Shown here in pieces: positions 8,207 to 17,465 of a stretch of DNA of 64,000 bases. The DNA comes from Streptococcus oralis subsp. dentisani. Lineage in GTDB: Bacteria > Bacillota > Bacilli > Lactobacillales > Streptococcaceae. Position 1 is the first letter of the stretch, and every line of letters starts with the position of its first letter. Location: positions 1 through 64,000 of the forward strand of contig NZ_NCUW01000024.1 of the NCBI RefSeq assembly GCF_002096335.1, written 5' to 3'. Under the pieces are notes generated by a model. That model was given only the letters and a program-made list of their open reading frames with translations, made no database searches and was not told where the DNA came from. The translations under genes and the position numbers were made by a program.

Positions 8207-9838
8207 TTAAATTTGTTCAGCAATGACCTTTTCAGCTAGGTTCATGGCGTGGTCAGATACGCGAGTGTAGTGGGAAATGATGTCGATAAAGTTGACCCCT
8301 GCTTGTGTTGAACACTCGCCCTTGTTAAGGCGCTTGATATGGGTCTTTCTGAGAATGCGTTCCATATTGTTAATCTCTTTATGGCGTTCAATCAGGCTTT
8401 GAGCTTTTTCAATATCATTGTTCTCAACACTATCAAGGGCATCCTTGATAAACTCAGTAGTTTTTCGATAAATATCAGCTAATTCCTCTAGAGCAGCTTC
8501 AGAAAAATGAACATCTTTGCGTTGGAGATAGTCTGTTAGGTTGAGCAACCCTTCTGCGTGGTCCCCAATCCGTTCCAAATCACGAGATGAATCTAGGATG
8601 TTGGTCAACACTTCGCTTTCTTTCTGACTTAAGGATTCGCTTGAGAGCCTGATGAGGTAACGAGTGAGTTTTTCATCGATGGTATTGATGGCCTCCTCTG
8701 TTTTGTGTCCTTTTTCAGCTACCTTTTCATCCAAACCGATGATATAGTTATAAGAAAGGTCAAAAGCTTTAGCTGCATAATTCCCCAAGTGCAAGAGTTC
8801 TTTTTTTGCATTTCCTAGTGCGATAGAAGGAGATTGCTGGATAAGTTGTTCGTCGAGATAAAGGGGCTCGTACTTGACAACTTCATCTTCACCAGGGATG
8901 AGCTTGGTTACAAAGTAGGCCAAAGCTCCGATGAATGGAAATTGTACAATAGTATTACTTACGTTAAAGGCACCGTGAGAGAAGGCAATAGTCATCTCAG
9001 GTGAGAGGTGAAGGAGTGTCTGGAAGTACTCGATCATAGCAGTGAAGGGGCCTAATAAGATTAAGCAAAGAATAGTTCCTAAAACGTTAAAGGTAACGTG
9101 GGTTGCTGCAACGCGCTTTGCAGAGACATTGGCTCCAGCAGCCGCTAGGATAACAGTTAGGGTTGTCCCGATATTATCCCCAAAGAGAACTGGTAGAGAA
9201 CCTTTAAGATCAAGGAACCCACCGGCATAGAGGCCTTGTAGAATCCCAATTGTCGCAGAAGAAGCTTGGATAAGGACGGTAATCACTGCACCGGCTACCA
9301 CTCCTAAAATAGGATTTTGTCCCAAGGTTACCATATATTCCTTGAATTGTGGTAAATCTTTAAGTGGGCTCATACCGGCACTGATGAGGTTGAGGGCGTA
9401 GAAGATTCCCCCAACACCAAATAGGATGCGTCCGATATTGTTTGCTGTTCTATTTTTTGTAAAGAAGAGGAACATGGTTCCAAGGAAAATCAGGGGTAAA
9501 GCATATTCGCCAAGCTTGAAACCGATGATAAAGGAAGTAACGGTGGTTCCAATATTGGCTCCCATGATGATTCCGATAGCTTGTCTAAGAGTTAGAAGGC
9601 TAGCGCTGACCAGTCCAACCGTGATAACTGTAACCCCTGTACTTGACTGAATCAGGGCGGTTACGACAATCCCGACTAGAACACCTAAAAAGGGATTGCT
9701 GGTGTACTTGTCAATGTAAAAACGAAGGCGATCTCCAGCAGCTTGTTGCAAACCGTCTCCCATGGTCTTGATACTATATAAAAACAGTCCTAGACCTCCT
9801 AAAAAGTGAAATAAAATTTCCTGCCAATTAATGGACAT
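8207..9838 (-). CDS. Na+/phosphate symporter family protein with PhoU-like tail
   Basis: A 543-residue NptA/YjbB type Na/Pi cotransporter. The N-terminal 300 residues hold two inverted repeats of membrane helices with the QSST signature in each repeat (VTALIQSSTGVT and VLIQASSATIG), as in SLC34/NptA proteins. Residues from about 345 to 540 form a helical PhoU-like domain (LERIGDHAEGLLN, then VSDHAMNLAEKV). It imports phosphate or, as proposed for YjbB, exports it when in excess. It is a single gene with a GAGGAAAAAGAA ribosome site, convergent with pepA and divergent from endoD. Confidence 0.92.
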   Translation of the reverse strand: MSINWQEILFHFLGGLGLFLYSIKTMGDGLQQAAGDRLRFYIDKYTSNPFLGVLVGIVVTALIQSSTGVTVITVGLVSASLLTLRQAIGIIMGANIGTTVTSFIIGFKLGEYALPLIFLGTMFLFFTKNRTANNIGRILFGVGGIFYALNLISAGMSPLKDLPQFKEYMVTLGQNPILGVVAGAVITVLIQASSATIGILQGLYAGGFLDLKGSLPVLFGDNIGTTLTVILAAAGANVSAKRVAATHVTFNVLGTILCLILLGPFTAMIEYFQTLLHLSPEMTIAFSHGAFNVSNTIVQFPFIGALAYFVTKLIPGEDEVVKYEPLYLDEQLIQQSPSIALGNAKKELLHLGNYAAKAFDLSYNYIIGLDEKVAEKGHKTEEAINTIDEKLTRYLIRLSSESLSQKESEVLTNILDSSRDLERIGDHAEGLLNLTDYLQRKDVHFSEAALEELADIYRKTTEFIKDALDSVENNDIEKAQSLIERHKEINNMERILRKTHIKRLNKGECSTQAGVNFIDIISHYTRVSDHAMNLAEKVIAEQI

Positions 9839-10058
9839 TTCTTTTTCCTCCGAAAAATAATAACGGAATTTCTCCTATTCTATTTTAAAGGATAAAAGTA
9901 AATCCCACAAGTGTTTTCTCGATATTTTAGTAAGAAATCGCTAACTTTTTTAAATTTCTTCCTTAAGCAGAGTTCTTACTTCAAGTATAAATGTCTGAAA
10001 GGATTGTGTCCAAATTTTACTGATTCTTATCCTAGTTATAGTTTATACGTAAAATAGA

Positions 10059-10086
10059 TTGACATCGCTTTCATATAAGATAAAAT
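10059..10086 (+). promoter_or_regulatory. endoD promoter with overlapping cre-like site
   Basis: TTGACA (10059-10064) and TAAAAT (10081-10086) with a 16-base spacer form a strong sigma-A promoter. TGACATCGCTTTCA (10060-10073) overlaps the -35 and resembles the CcpA operator consensus TGnnAnCGnTnnCA. This suggests repression by preferred sugars, which is sensible for a glycan-degrading enzyme. Confidence 0.65.
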
Positions 10087-10136
10087 GAAGATGATCCTGT
10101 TCTGGTGGTATGCCATGAGAACAGTTACTTTTCATC

Positions 10137-10156
10137 AAAAGTAAAGCGCTTACTTT
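10137..10156 (+). promoter_or_regulatory. Second cre-like palindrome between promoter and endoD start
   Basis: AAGTAAAGCGCTTACTT is a near-perfect palindrome centred on CGC, matching the core of CcpA sites (GTAAnCGnTTAC style). It lies downstream of the promoter, a position where CcpA can act as a roadblock. It is followed by AGGAGG at 10167-10172 and the ATG at 10178. Confidence 0.55.
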
Positions 10157-10177
10157 ATATTTTATTAGGAGGATAAG

Positions 10178-13100
10178 ATGAAAAATTTATTTTTTGAAAA
10201 ACGTTGCCGCTACAGCATTCGTAAGCTGTCAATCGGAGCTTGTTCTTTGATGATTGGGTCAGCTCTATTTGCGAGCCCAGCTCTTGCAGAGCAGGTTGCT
10301 GTCCCTGAGGCAGTTGCAAATACGAGCGCCCAAGCTACAAGCGCTAGTGAAACAGCGAGTCCAGACACTGCGACCATCGAAAAACAATTAGAAAAAACTG
10401 AAAACAAAGTAGCTGAGCAACCAATTTCAGAAAACACTCCAGCAATAGCTGATTTGGTTAATGAAAAAGAAGAGGCAAAGCCAGCTCCGACAGAAAAAGT
10501 TGAGGAGCCAGCTCCAGCAACTGACAAAGAAGGAGTCAAGCCGGAGCCAGCTCCTCAAGTGGTTGACAATAAAGCCGACAAACCAAGTTTAGCAGACGTT
10601 CCTAAAAATGAAGAAAAGAGTCTCCGACCAAAAGAAATCAAGTTTGATACTTGGGAAGATTTGTTGAAATGGGAACCGGGTGCGCGTGAGGATGATCCCA
10701 TCAATCGTTCCTCAGTTGAACTAGCCAAGCGCCATAGAGGTCAGTTGGTTAACGAAAAAGCAAGCAGAAGAGCCAAAGTTCAGGCACTAGCAAATACCAA
10801 CTCAAAGGCTAAAGACCACGCTTCTGTTGGTGGAGAAGAATTCAAGGCATATGCTTTTGACTATTGGCAATACTTGGATTCAATGGTCTTCTGGGAAGGT
10901 CTAGTTCCAACTCCAGATGTCATTGATGCAGGTCACCGCAACGGAGTTCCTGTTTATGGGACACTCTTTTTCAACTGGTCTAATAGCATTGCCGACCAAG
11001 AGAAGTTTGCCGCCGCCTTGAAACAAGATGAGGATGGCACCTTCCCGATTGCACGTAAACTCGTTGACCTTGCTAAATACTATGGTTTTGATGGCTACTT
11101 CATCAACCAAGAAACAACGGGGGAATTGGTAGCACCTCTTGGTGAAAAAATGCGCCAATTCATGCTCTATACAAAAGAATACGCAGCCAAAGTCAACCAC
11201 CCAATCAAGTATGCTTGGTACGATGCCATGACCTACAAATACGGTCGATACCACGAAGATGGCTTGGGAGACTACAACTACCAGTTTATGCAAAAAGAAG
11301 GTGACAAGGTCCCTGCAGATCAATTTTTTGCCAATTTTAACTGGAACAAGGAAAAGAATGACCACTCTGTAGAGATGGCAAAATGGCTAGAACGTAGCCA
11401 GTATGATGTCTTTGCAGGCTTGGAATTGCAACAAGGTGGCTCTTATAAGACCAAAGTCAAATGGGATGCCCTCTTAGATGAAAAAGGCAAGTTGCGTTTG
11501 TCACTTGGACTTTTTGCACCAGATACGATTACCAGTCTAGGAAAAACAGGCGAAGACTACCACAAGAATGAAGATATCTTCTTCACAGGCTACCAAGGAG
11601 ATCCAACGGCTCAAAAACCAGCAGATAAAGAGTGGTATGGGATAGCCAATTTAGTTGCTGACCGCACACCAGCAGTTGGCCGAACCTTCACGACCTCCTT
11701 TAATACAGGTCATGGTAGAAAATGGTTTGTAGACGGTAAAGTTTCTAAGGATTCTGAGTGGAACTACCGTTCTGTTTCTGGTGTCTTGCCAACATGGCGC
11801 TGGTGGCAGACTTCAACGGGGGAAAAACTTCGTGCAGAATATGACTTTACAGATGCCTATAATGGAGGTAACTCCCTTAAATTCTCAGGTGATGTAGCTG
11901 GTAAGACGGACCAGGATGTGAATTTGTATTCTACCAAACTAGAAGTAACTGAAAACACCAAACTTCGTGTTGCCCACAAGGGAGGAAAAGGCTCTAAAGT
12001 TTATATGGCCTTCTCTACAACACCAGACTACAAATTTGAGGATGCAGCCGCATGGAAAGAGCTAACACTTTCTGATAACTGGAAGAATGAAGAATTTGAC
12101 CTTAGCTCACTAGCAGGTAAAACAATCTATGCAGTCAAACTCTTCTTCGAACATGAAGGGGCTGTAAAAGATTATCAGTTCAACCTAGGACAATTAACAA
12201 TTTCGGATAATCACCAAGCACCACAAGCGCCTACAGGCCTTTCTGTAGTGAAACAATCTCTCAAGAATGCCCAAGAAGCTGAAGCAGTGGTCCAATTTGC
12301 TGGTAACCAAGATGCAGATTTCTATGAAGTCTACGAAAAAGATGGAGATAACTGGCGTTTGTTGACAGGATCATCTGCTTCAACCATCTACTTGCCAAAA
12401 GTTAGCCGTTCTGCTAATGCGACTGGTAGGACTCAGGAACTGAAAGTCGTTGCAGTTGGTAAAAATGGCCTCCGTTCCGAAGCTGCGACGGCATCCTTTA
12501 ACTGGGGGATGACAGTTCAGGATACAACTCTCCCAAGACCTTTGGCTGAAAATATTGTTCCAGGGGCAACGGTTATTGGTAGCACTTTCCCAAATACTGA
12601 AGGTGGAGAAGGTATTGAAGGTATGCTGAACGGTACCATTACTAGCTTGTCAGATAAGTGGTCTTCAGCTCAGTTGAGCGGTAGTGTGGATATTCGCTTG
12701 ACCAAGCCACGTACCGTTGTTAGATGGGTCATGGATCATGCAGGAGCTGGTGGAGAATCCGTAAACGACGGTTTGATGAACACCAAGGACTTTGATCTTT
12801 ACTACAAGGATACAGATGGCGAGTGGAAACTAGCTAAGGAAGTTCGTGGCAACAAAGCACACGTGACAGATATCACTCTTGACAAACCAATCACCGCTCA
12901 AGACTGGCGTCTAAAAGTTATCACTTCAGATAACGGAACACCTTGGAAGGCCATTCGTATCTACAACTGGAAGATGTATGAAACCCTGGACACAGAAAGT
13001 CAAAATATTCCAATGGCTAAGGTGGCTGCCCGTTCACTTGGAAACCATCAAGTTCAACTAGGCTTCTCTGATGTTCCAGCGGGTGCAACTATCACCGTTT

Positions 13101-14902
13101 ACGACAAGGCAGATTCACAAACACCGATTGCAACTTTGAAGTCTGATACTGGAGGGGACTTGGCAACAGCACCATTGGGCTTTGACAAGCAACCAACTCT
13201 CCTCTACTATCGTACTCAACTACCTGGCAAAGAAATCAGTAACACCTTGGCTGTAGCGATTCCACAGGATGAAAGAAAAATTGCTGCAGTTAGTCTCGAA
13301 AAAGGACCTAAGAAGACAGTTTACAAAGAGGGAGAAAAACTTGACCTCAGAGGCGGAACACTCCGTGTTCAATATGAAGGTGGCGAAGCTGATGAACTGA
13401 TTAACCTTACTCACTCAGGTGTGACGGTATCTGGATACGATGCTCATCAAAAAGGGGAACAAAAGCTCACAGTCAGCTACCTTGGACTTCCAGTTACTGG
13501 TGACTTGAAGGTACAAGTGACAGGACAAGATGAAGGAAAACCAAAAGAAGTAGCGGGCTTGTATATTACTAAGAAACCAAAAACAGACTATCTAGTAGGA
13601 GATCAACTGGATCTTGCAGAAGGTCGCTTCGGTGTTCTCTATGATGATGAGACGGAAGAAAGTCATGCCTTTACGGACCAAGGTGTTGAAATCACGGGCT
13701 ATGATGCTCAGAAGACTGGACGACAAACCTTGACCTTGCATTACAAGGGACTCACTGCTGAGTTCGATGTCTTGGTTTCTCCAAAAGCAGCTGTCAACGA
13801 TGAGTACCTCAAACAAGAAATCACTGCTGCCCAAGGTCGCCAGTCAACCCTTGGCTACACCTTCTCAAGCGAGGACAAACAAGCAGCACTAGTAGAGAAG
13901 CTCAATGCAGCGAAAGCTGTAGCAGAAAACCATAATGCTAGCCAAGAAGAAGTCAATCGGGCTTTGAATGAGTTGAAACAAGCAGGGACAGCCTTGGATG
14001 GAAATCAACGTTATCAGACTGCTAGAGAAGAATTGGAAGGTTTGCTCGAATCCCTTCGTGAAAAAGATCCTAAAGCTGAGTTGATTGCCCAAGCAGAAAC
14101 CTTGTTGGCTTCAGAAATGCCAACTCCACAAGCTTTTGCGGAAATGAAAGAAAAGCTAAATAAGAAACTAGCTCCTGCAGAAGAAAGTCATCATGTTGGA
14201 AGCGTGGATCCAAATGAAGTGGCCCCAACGGTTGAGGCCCTCCCTGAACTAGTTATTGAAACTGAAACAACAGCCTTTGAACGTCAGGAGCGACCAAACG
14301 CAGCCCTTCTCAAAGGACAACGCCGTGTTGTGCAAGCTGGAGTTGAAGGCCAAGTTCGCCACTTTGTAGCAGTAGATACCCAAGGCAAACGCACTCTTCG
14401 TTCGACTGAGGTAGTCAAGGAAGCAATCCCAGAAATCACCGAAGTTGGAACAAAAGTTCTATCAAGCAACCAACCAGCTGAAGGTGTGAAAGATTTAGTT
14501 CTAGAAACTCCGAAACTGGAAATTGAAGAGGGGACAGTTTCCTTCGAACGTCAGGAACGACCAAATGCAGCCCTTCTCAAAGGACAACGCCAGCTAGTTC
14601 AAGCAGGAGTTGAAGGCCAAGTTCGTCGCTTTGTAGAAGTTGATGGTCAGGGCAAACGCACCCTTCATTCTACTGAGGTTCTCAAGGAAGCCCTTCCAGA
14701 AATTGTTGAAGTTGGAACGAAAGAAGAGCAAGTCTCACAAACAAGGGATCAAGCGCTCTCAGCAACACCAGCAAAAGTTGAAGAAACAAGCAGAGAGCTT
14801 CCAAATACGGGAGCGACAAGAGATGCTAGCCTAGTAGCGCTGGGACTTCTCGGACTAATGAGTGGCTACGGCTTGCTCTCTAAAAAGAGGAGAGAAGACT
14901 AA
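10178..14902 (+). CDS. endoD: Cell-wall anchored endo-beta-N-acetylglucosaminidase D (GH85)
   Basis: A 1574-residue surface enzyme that cleaves the chitobiose core of N-glycans on host glycoproteins. It starts with a YSIRK-type signal peptide (YSIRKLSIGACS, residues 12-23). A low-complexity P/E/K region (about 40-150) leads to the GH85 catalytic domain (about 180-560) with the catalytic pair in FINQETTG (Asn310, Glu312). Carbohydrate-binding and discoidin-like modules follow (about 815-940), then two bacterial Ig-like repeats (about 1034-1105 and 1126-1196), a FIVAR-like helical segment (about 1206-1290) and two G5 domains (about 1367-1427 and 1454-1515). It ends with a sortase site LPNTG (1541-1545), a hydrophobic helix and KKRRED. 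The G5 copies are nearly identical at DNA level and may recombine. Confidence 0.93.
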   Translation: MKNLFFEKRCRYSIRKLSIGACSLMIGSALFASPALAEQVAVPEAVANTSAQATSASETASPDTATIEKQLEKTENKVAEQPISENTPAIADLVNEKEEAKPAPTEKVEEPAPATDKEGVKPEPAPQVVDNKADKPSLADVPKNEEKSLRPKEIKFDTWEDLLKWEPGAREDDPINRSSVELAKRHRGQLVNEKASRRAKVQALANTNSKAKDHASVGGEEFKAYAFDYWQYLDSMVFWEGLVPTPDVIDAGHRNGVPVYGTLFFNWSNSIADQEKFAAALKQDEDGTFPIARKLVDLAKYYGFDGYFINQETTGELVAPLGEKMRQFMLYTKEYAAKVNHPIKYAWYDAMTYKYGRYHEDGLGDYNYQFMQKEGDKVPADQFFANFNWNKEKNDHSVEMAKWLERSQYDVFAGLELQQGGSYKTKVKWDALLDEKGKLRLSLGLFAPDTITSLGKTGEDYHKNEDIFFTGYQGDPTAQKPADKEWYGIANLVADRTPAVGRTFTTSFNTGHGRKWFVDGKVSKDSEWNYRSVSGVLPTWRWWQTSTGEKLRAEYDFTDAYNGGNSLKFSGDVAGKTDQDVNLYSTKLEVTENTKLRVAHKGGKGSKVYMAFSTTPDYKFEDAAAWKELTLSDNWKNEEFDLSSLAGKTIYAVKLFFEHEGAVKDYQFNLGQLTISDNHQAPQAPTGLSVVKQSLKNAQEAEAVVQFAGNQDADFYEVYEKDGDNWRLLTGSSASTIYLPKVSRSANATGRTQELKVVAVGKNGLRSEAATASFNWGMTVQDTTLPRPLAENIVPGATVIGSTFPNTEGGEGIEGMLNGTITSLSDKWSSAQLSGSVDIRLTKPRTVVRWVMDHAGAGGESVNDGLMNTKDFDLYYKDTDGEWKLAKEVRGNKAHVTDITLDKPITAQDWRLKVITSDNGTPWKAIRIYNWKMYETLDTESQNIPMAKVAARSLGNHQVQLGFSDVPAGATITVYDKADSQTPIATLKSDTGGDLATAPLGFDKQPTLLYYRTQLPGKEISNTLAVAIPQDERKIAAVSLEKGPKKTVYKEGEKLDLRGGTLRVQYEGGEADELINLTHSGVTVSGYDAHQKGEQKLTVSYLGLPVTGDLKVQVTGQDEGKPKEVAGLYITKKPKTDYLVGDQLDLAEGRFGVLYDDETEESHAFTDQGVEITGYDAQKTGRQTLTLHYKGLTAEFDVLVSPKAAVNDEYLKQEITAAQGRQSTLGYTFSSEDKQAALVEKLNAAKAVAENHNASQEEVNRALNELKQAGTALDGNQRYQTAREELEGLLESLREKDPKAELIAQAETLLASEMPTPQAFAEMKEKLNKKLAPAEESHHVGSVDPNEVAPTVEALPELVIETETTAFERQERPNAALLKGQRRVVQAGVEGQVRHFVAVDTQGKRTLRSTEVVKEAIPEITEVGTKVLSSNQPAEGVKDLVLETPKLEIEEGTVSFERQERPNAALLKGQRQLVQAGVEGQVRRFVEVDGQGKRTLHSTEVLKEALPEIVEVGTKEEQVSQTRDQALSATPAKVEETSRELPNTGATRDASLVALGLLGLMSGYGLLSKKRRED

Positions 14903-14935
14903 TCAGATTTACGAATCTTGGATTTTCTCATAAAA

Positions 14936-14981
14936 ACTAAAAAACAAGGTTTGACTATAGATTAGTCAGGCCTTGTTTTAA
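14936..14981 (+). terminator. Terminator after endoD
   Basis: AAAACAAGGTTTGACTA pairs with TAGTCAGGCCTTGTTTT around a short loop, ending in TTTTAATT. It is a strong bidirectional-looking hairpin. Confidence 0.85.
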
Positions 14982-15089
14982 TTACTTATTTTATGAGGTC
15001 TTTCTAGTTTTAATTTTAAAAAAAGTAGTTTCAGTTGCAAGAATGAACAAGAAAAGTTTAGGGTTTTTCTATCTCTTTTGCGGATTTTG

Positions 15090-15098
15090 TGATATAAT
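15090..15098 (+). promoter_or_regulatory. Extended -10 promoter of pgk
   Basis: TGATATAAT (15090-15098) is a perfect extended -10 element. The upstream T-rich region has a weak -35. The pgk ATG is 34 bases downstream, with AAGAAGGAGT as the ribosome site. Confidence 0.7.
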
Positions 15099-15131
15099 TA
15101 ACACGTATAAAAAAAGAAGGAGTCATATCTA

Positions 15132-16331
15132 ATGGCAAAATTGACTGTTAAAGACGTTGACTTGAAAGGGAAAAAAGTTCTCGTTCGTGTTGACTTCAAC
15201 GTACCTGTTAAAGATGGCGTGATTACCAATGACAACCGTATCACTGCAGCTCTTCCAACTATCAAGTACATCCTTGAACAAGGTGGACGTGCAATCCTCT
15301 TCTCTCACCTTGGACGTGTAAAAGAAGAAGCAGACAAAGAAGGTAAATCACTTGCTCCTGTAGCTGCTGACTTGGCTGCTAAATTGGGACAAGAAGTTAA
15401 ATTTATCCCAGGTGTTACACGTGGTGCTGAATTGGAAGCCGCTGTTAACGCTCTTGAAGATGGACAAGTTCTCTTGGTTGAAAACACTCGTTTCGAAGAT
15501 GTTGATGGCAAGAAAGAATCTAAAAGCGATCCTGAACTTGGTAAATACTGGGCATCACTTGGAGATGGCATCTTCGTAAACGATGCATTCGGTACAGCTC
15601 ACCGTGCACACGCATCTAACGTTGGTATCTCAGCAAACGTTGAAAAAGCAGTTGCTGGTTTCCTTCTTGAAAACGAAATTGCCTACATCCAAGAAGCGGT
15701 TGAAGCTCCAGAACGTCCATTCGTAGCTATCCTTGGTGGTTCAAAAGTTTCAGACAAGATCGGTGTTATCGAAAACTTGCTTGAAAAAGCTGATAAAGTC
15801 CTTATCGGTGGTGGGATGACTTACACATTCTACAAAGCACAAGGTATCGAAATCGGTAACTCACTTGTAGAAGAAGACAAATTGGATGTCGCTAAAGCTC
15901 TTCTTGAAAAAGCAAACGGCAAATTGATCTTGCCAGTTGACTCAAAAGAAGCAAACGCATTTGCTGACTACACTGAAGTAAAAGATACTGAAGGTGAAGC
16001 AGTAGATCCAGGTTTCCTTGGTCTTGATATCGGTCCAAAATCAATCGCTAAATTTGACGAAGCTTTGACTGGTGCGAAAACAGTTGTTTGGAACGGACCA
16101 ATGGGTGTATTTGAAAACCCTGACTTCCAAGCTGGTACAATCGGTGTCATGGACGCTATCGTAAAACAACCAGGCGTGAAATCAATCATCGGTGGTGGTG
16201 ACTCAGCTGCCGCAGCTATCAACCTTGGTCGTGCAGACAAGTTCTCATGGATCTCTACTGGTGGTGGAGCATCAATGGAACTTCTTGAAGGTAAAGTATT
16301 GCCAGGACTTGCAGCCTTGACAGAAAAATAA
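15132..16331 (+). CDS. pgk: Phosphoglycerate kinase
   Basis: A 399-residue glycolytic enzyme that transfers phosphate from 1,3-bisphosphoglycerate to ADP. The signature [10 protein letters not shown] (residues 15-24), the [12 protein letters not shown] segment (about 198-209) and the nucleotide-binding GGGDSAAA (about 354-361) are present, and length is standard. Codon choice is strongly biased, as expected for a highly expressed gene. It has its own promoter and terminator, so it is a single-gene unit here. Confidence 0.98.
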   Translation: MAKLTVKDVDLKGKKVLVRVDFNVPVKDGVITNDNRITAALPTIKYILEQGGRAILFSHLGRVKEEADKEGKSLAPVAADLAAKLGQEVKFIPGVTRGAELEAAVNALEDGQVLLVENTRFEDVDGKKESKSDPELGKYWASLGDGIFVNDAFGTAHRAHASNVGISANVEKAVAGFLLENEIAYIQEAVEAPERPFVAILGGSKVSDKIGVIENLLEKADKVLIGGGMTYTFYKAQGIEIGNSLVEEDKLDVAKALLEKANGKLILPVDSKEANAFADYTEVKDTEGEAVDPGFLGLDIGPKSIAKFDEALTGAKTVVWNGPMGVFENPDFQAGTIGVMDAIVKQPGVKSIIGGGDSAAAAINLGRADKFSWISTGGGASMELLEGKVLPGLAALTEK

Positions 16332-16344
16332 GCTTTCGTAAATA

Positions 16345-16383
16345 AAACGATGAAAAGAGGAACTTAGTTTCCTCTTTTTCTTG
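16345..16383 (+). terminator. Terminator after pgk
   Basis: AAAAGAGGAA and TTTCCTCTTTT form the stem with loop CTTAG, followed by TTCTTGTT. Confidence 0.88.
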
Positions 16384-16468
16384 TTGCTTGAATTAAAAAC
16401 GTTTCCGATTGATTTTGGCTCATAAAATCAACTAATTTATGATAAAATGGAAATAGAAAGTTGAGATT

Positions 16469-16996
16469 ATGGGTTATTTTAAAAAATATAAATTTGATAA
16501 GTCACAGTTCAAGCTTGGTCTACGAACCTTTAAAACTGGAATTGCTGTTTTTTTAGTTCTCTTGATTTTTGGATTTTTTGGTTGGAAGGGACTTCAAATT
16601 GGGGCTTTGACAGCAGTCTTTAGTTTGAGAGAGAGTTTTGATAAGAGCGTTCATTTTGGAACATCACGTATTCTAGGAAACAGTATCGGTGGTTTCTACG
16701 CCCTTGTTTTCTTCCTCTTAAACACTCTATTTCAAGAAGCTTTTTGGGTGACCTTACTGGTTGTTCCGATTTGCACCATGTTAACCATTATGACAAATGT
16801 TGCTATGAACAACAAAGCGGGAGTTATCGGTGGTGTAGCAGCTATGTTGATCATTACCCTATCAATACCAAGCGGAGAAACATTTTTGTACGTATTTGCG
16901 CGTGTATTTGAAACATTTATGGGTGTTTTTGTGGCCATACTCGTAAATTATGATATTGAACGTTTTAGAAATCTTTTGGAGAAAAAAAGAAAATAA
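16469..16996 (+). CDS. Aromatic-acid exporter / FUSC-like membrane protein
   Basis: A 175-residue protein with about four membrane helices (about 24-43, 68-86, 91-130 and 135-160), basic N- and C-termini and the pattern KTGIAVFLVLLIFGFF typical of the DUF939/ArAE_1 group. The family is related to aromatic acid exporters, but substrate and role are not established here. It lies between pgk and glnR with its own weak -10 region (GATAAAAT at about 16440). The end of the gene is just one base before the GlnR box. Confidence 0.75.
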   Translation: MGYFKKYKFDKSQFKLGLRTFKTGIAVFLVLLIFGFFGWKGLQIGALTAVFSLRESFDKSVHFGTSRILGNSIGGFYALVFFLLNTLFQEAFWVTLLVVPICTMLTIMTNVAMNNKAGVIGGVAAMLIITLSIPSGETFLYVFARVFETFMGVFVAILVNYDIERFRNLLEKKRK

Positions 16997-17013
16997 TGTT
17001 ACATTTTATGACA
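16997..17013 (+). promoter_or_regulatory. GlnR operator upstream of glnRA
   Basis: TGTTA, seven bases, then TGACA (16997-17013) fits the GlnR/TnrA consensus TGTnA-N7-TnACA exactly. It sits directly upstream of the -35 of the glnR promoter. In Firmicutes GlnR bound by feedback-inhibited glutamine synthetase represses from such sites when nitrogen is plentiful. Confidence 0.85.
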
Positions 17014-17020
17014 TTATTGA

Positions 17021-17049
17021 TTGACGTATGTGCTTTTTTAGACTATAAT
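17021..17049 (+). promoter_or_regulatory. glnR-glnA promoter
   Basis: TTGACG (17021-17026) and TATAAT (17044-17049) with a 17-base spacer. The GlnR box abuts the upstream side. Confidence 0.85.
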
Positions 17050-17072
17050 AGACAGAAAGAAGGAAATTGTAA

Positions 17073-17429
17073 ATGAAGGAAAGAGAATTTCGTCGAAATA
17101 TGGCTGTTTTTCCTATCGGTAGTGTGATGAAGTTGACCGATCTCTCGGCGCGTCAGATTCGTTATTATGAAGATCAAGAGTTGATAAAGCCTGATCGAAA
17201 CGAAGGGAACCGTCGTATGTATTCTTTGAATGACATGGATCGTTTGCTTGAAATCAAAGATTATATCTCTGAAGGTTTCAATATCGCTGCTATTAAGAAA
17301 AAATATGCTGAACGTGAGGCGAAATCCAAGAAATCAGTGAGCCCAACGGAGGTGCGTCGTGCGCTTCATAATGAGCTCCTCCAACAGGGACGCTTTGCTT
17401 CAGCACAGTCGCCTTTTGGTCGCGGTTAG
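17073..17429 (+). CDS. glnR: Nitrogen regulator GlnR (MerR family)
   Basis: A 118-residue MerR-family repressor. The helix-turn-helix region is at about residues 16-60 (GSVMKLTDLSARQIRYYEDQ), followed by a short dimerisation helix and a C-terminal tail that in GlnR senses glutamine synthetase. It autoregulates glnRA through the operator at 16997-17013. glnA begins 36 bases downstream, so the two form the usual operon. Confidence 0.95.
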   Translation: MKEREFRRNMAVFPIGSVMKLTDLSARQIRYYEDQELIKPDRNEGNRRMYSLNDMDRLLEIKDYISEGFNIAAIKKKYAEREAKSKKSVSPTEVRRALHNELLQQGRFASAQSPFGRG

Positions 17430-17465
17430 GTAATCGCAAGTAGTCATACATTAAGGAGAAAACTC

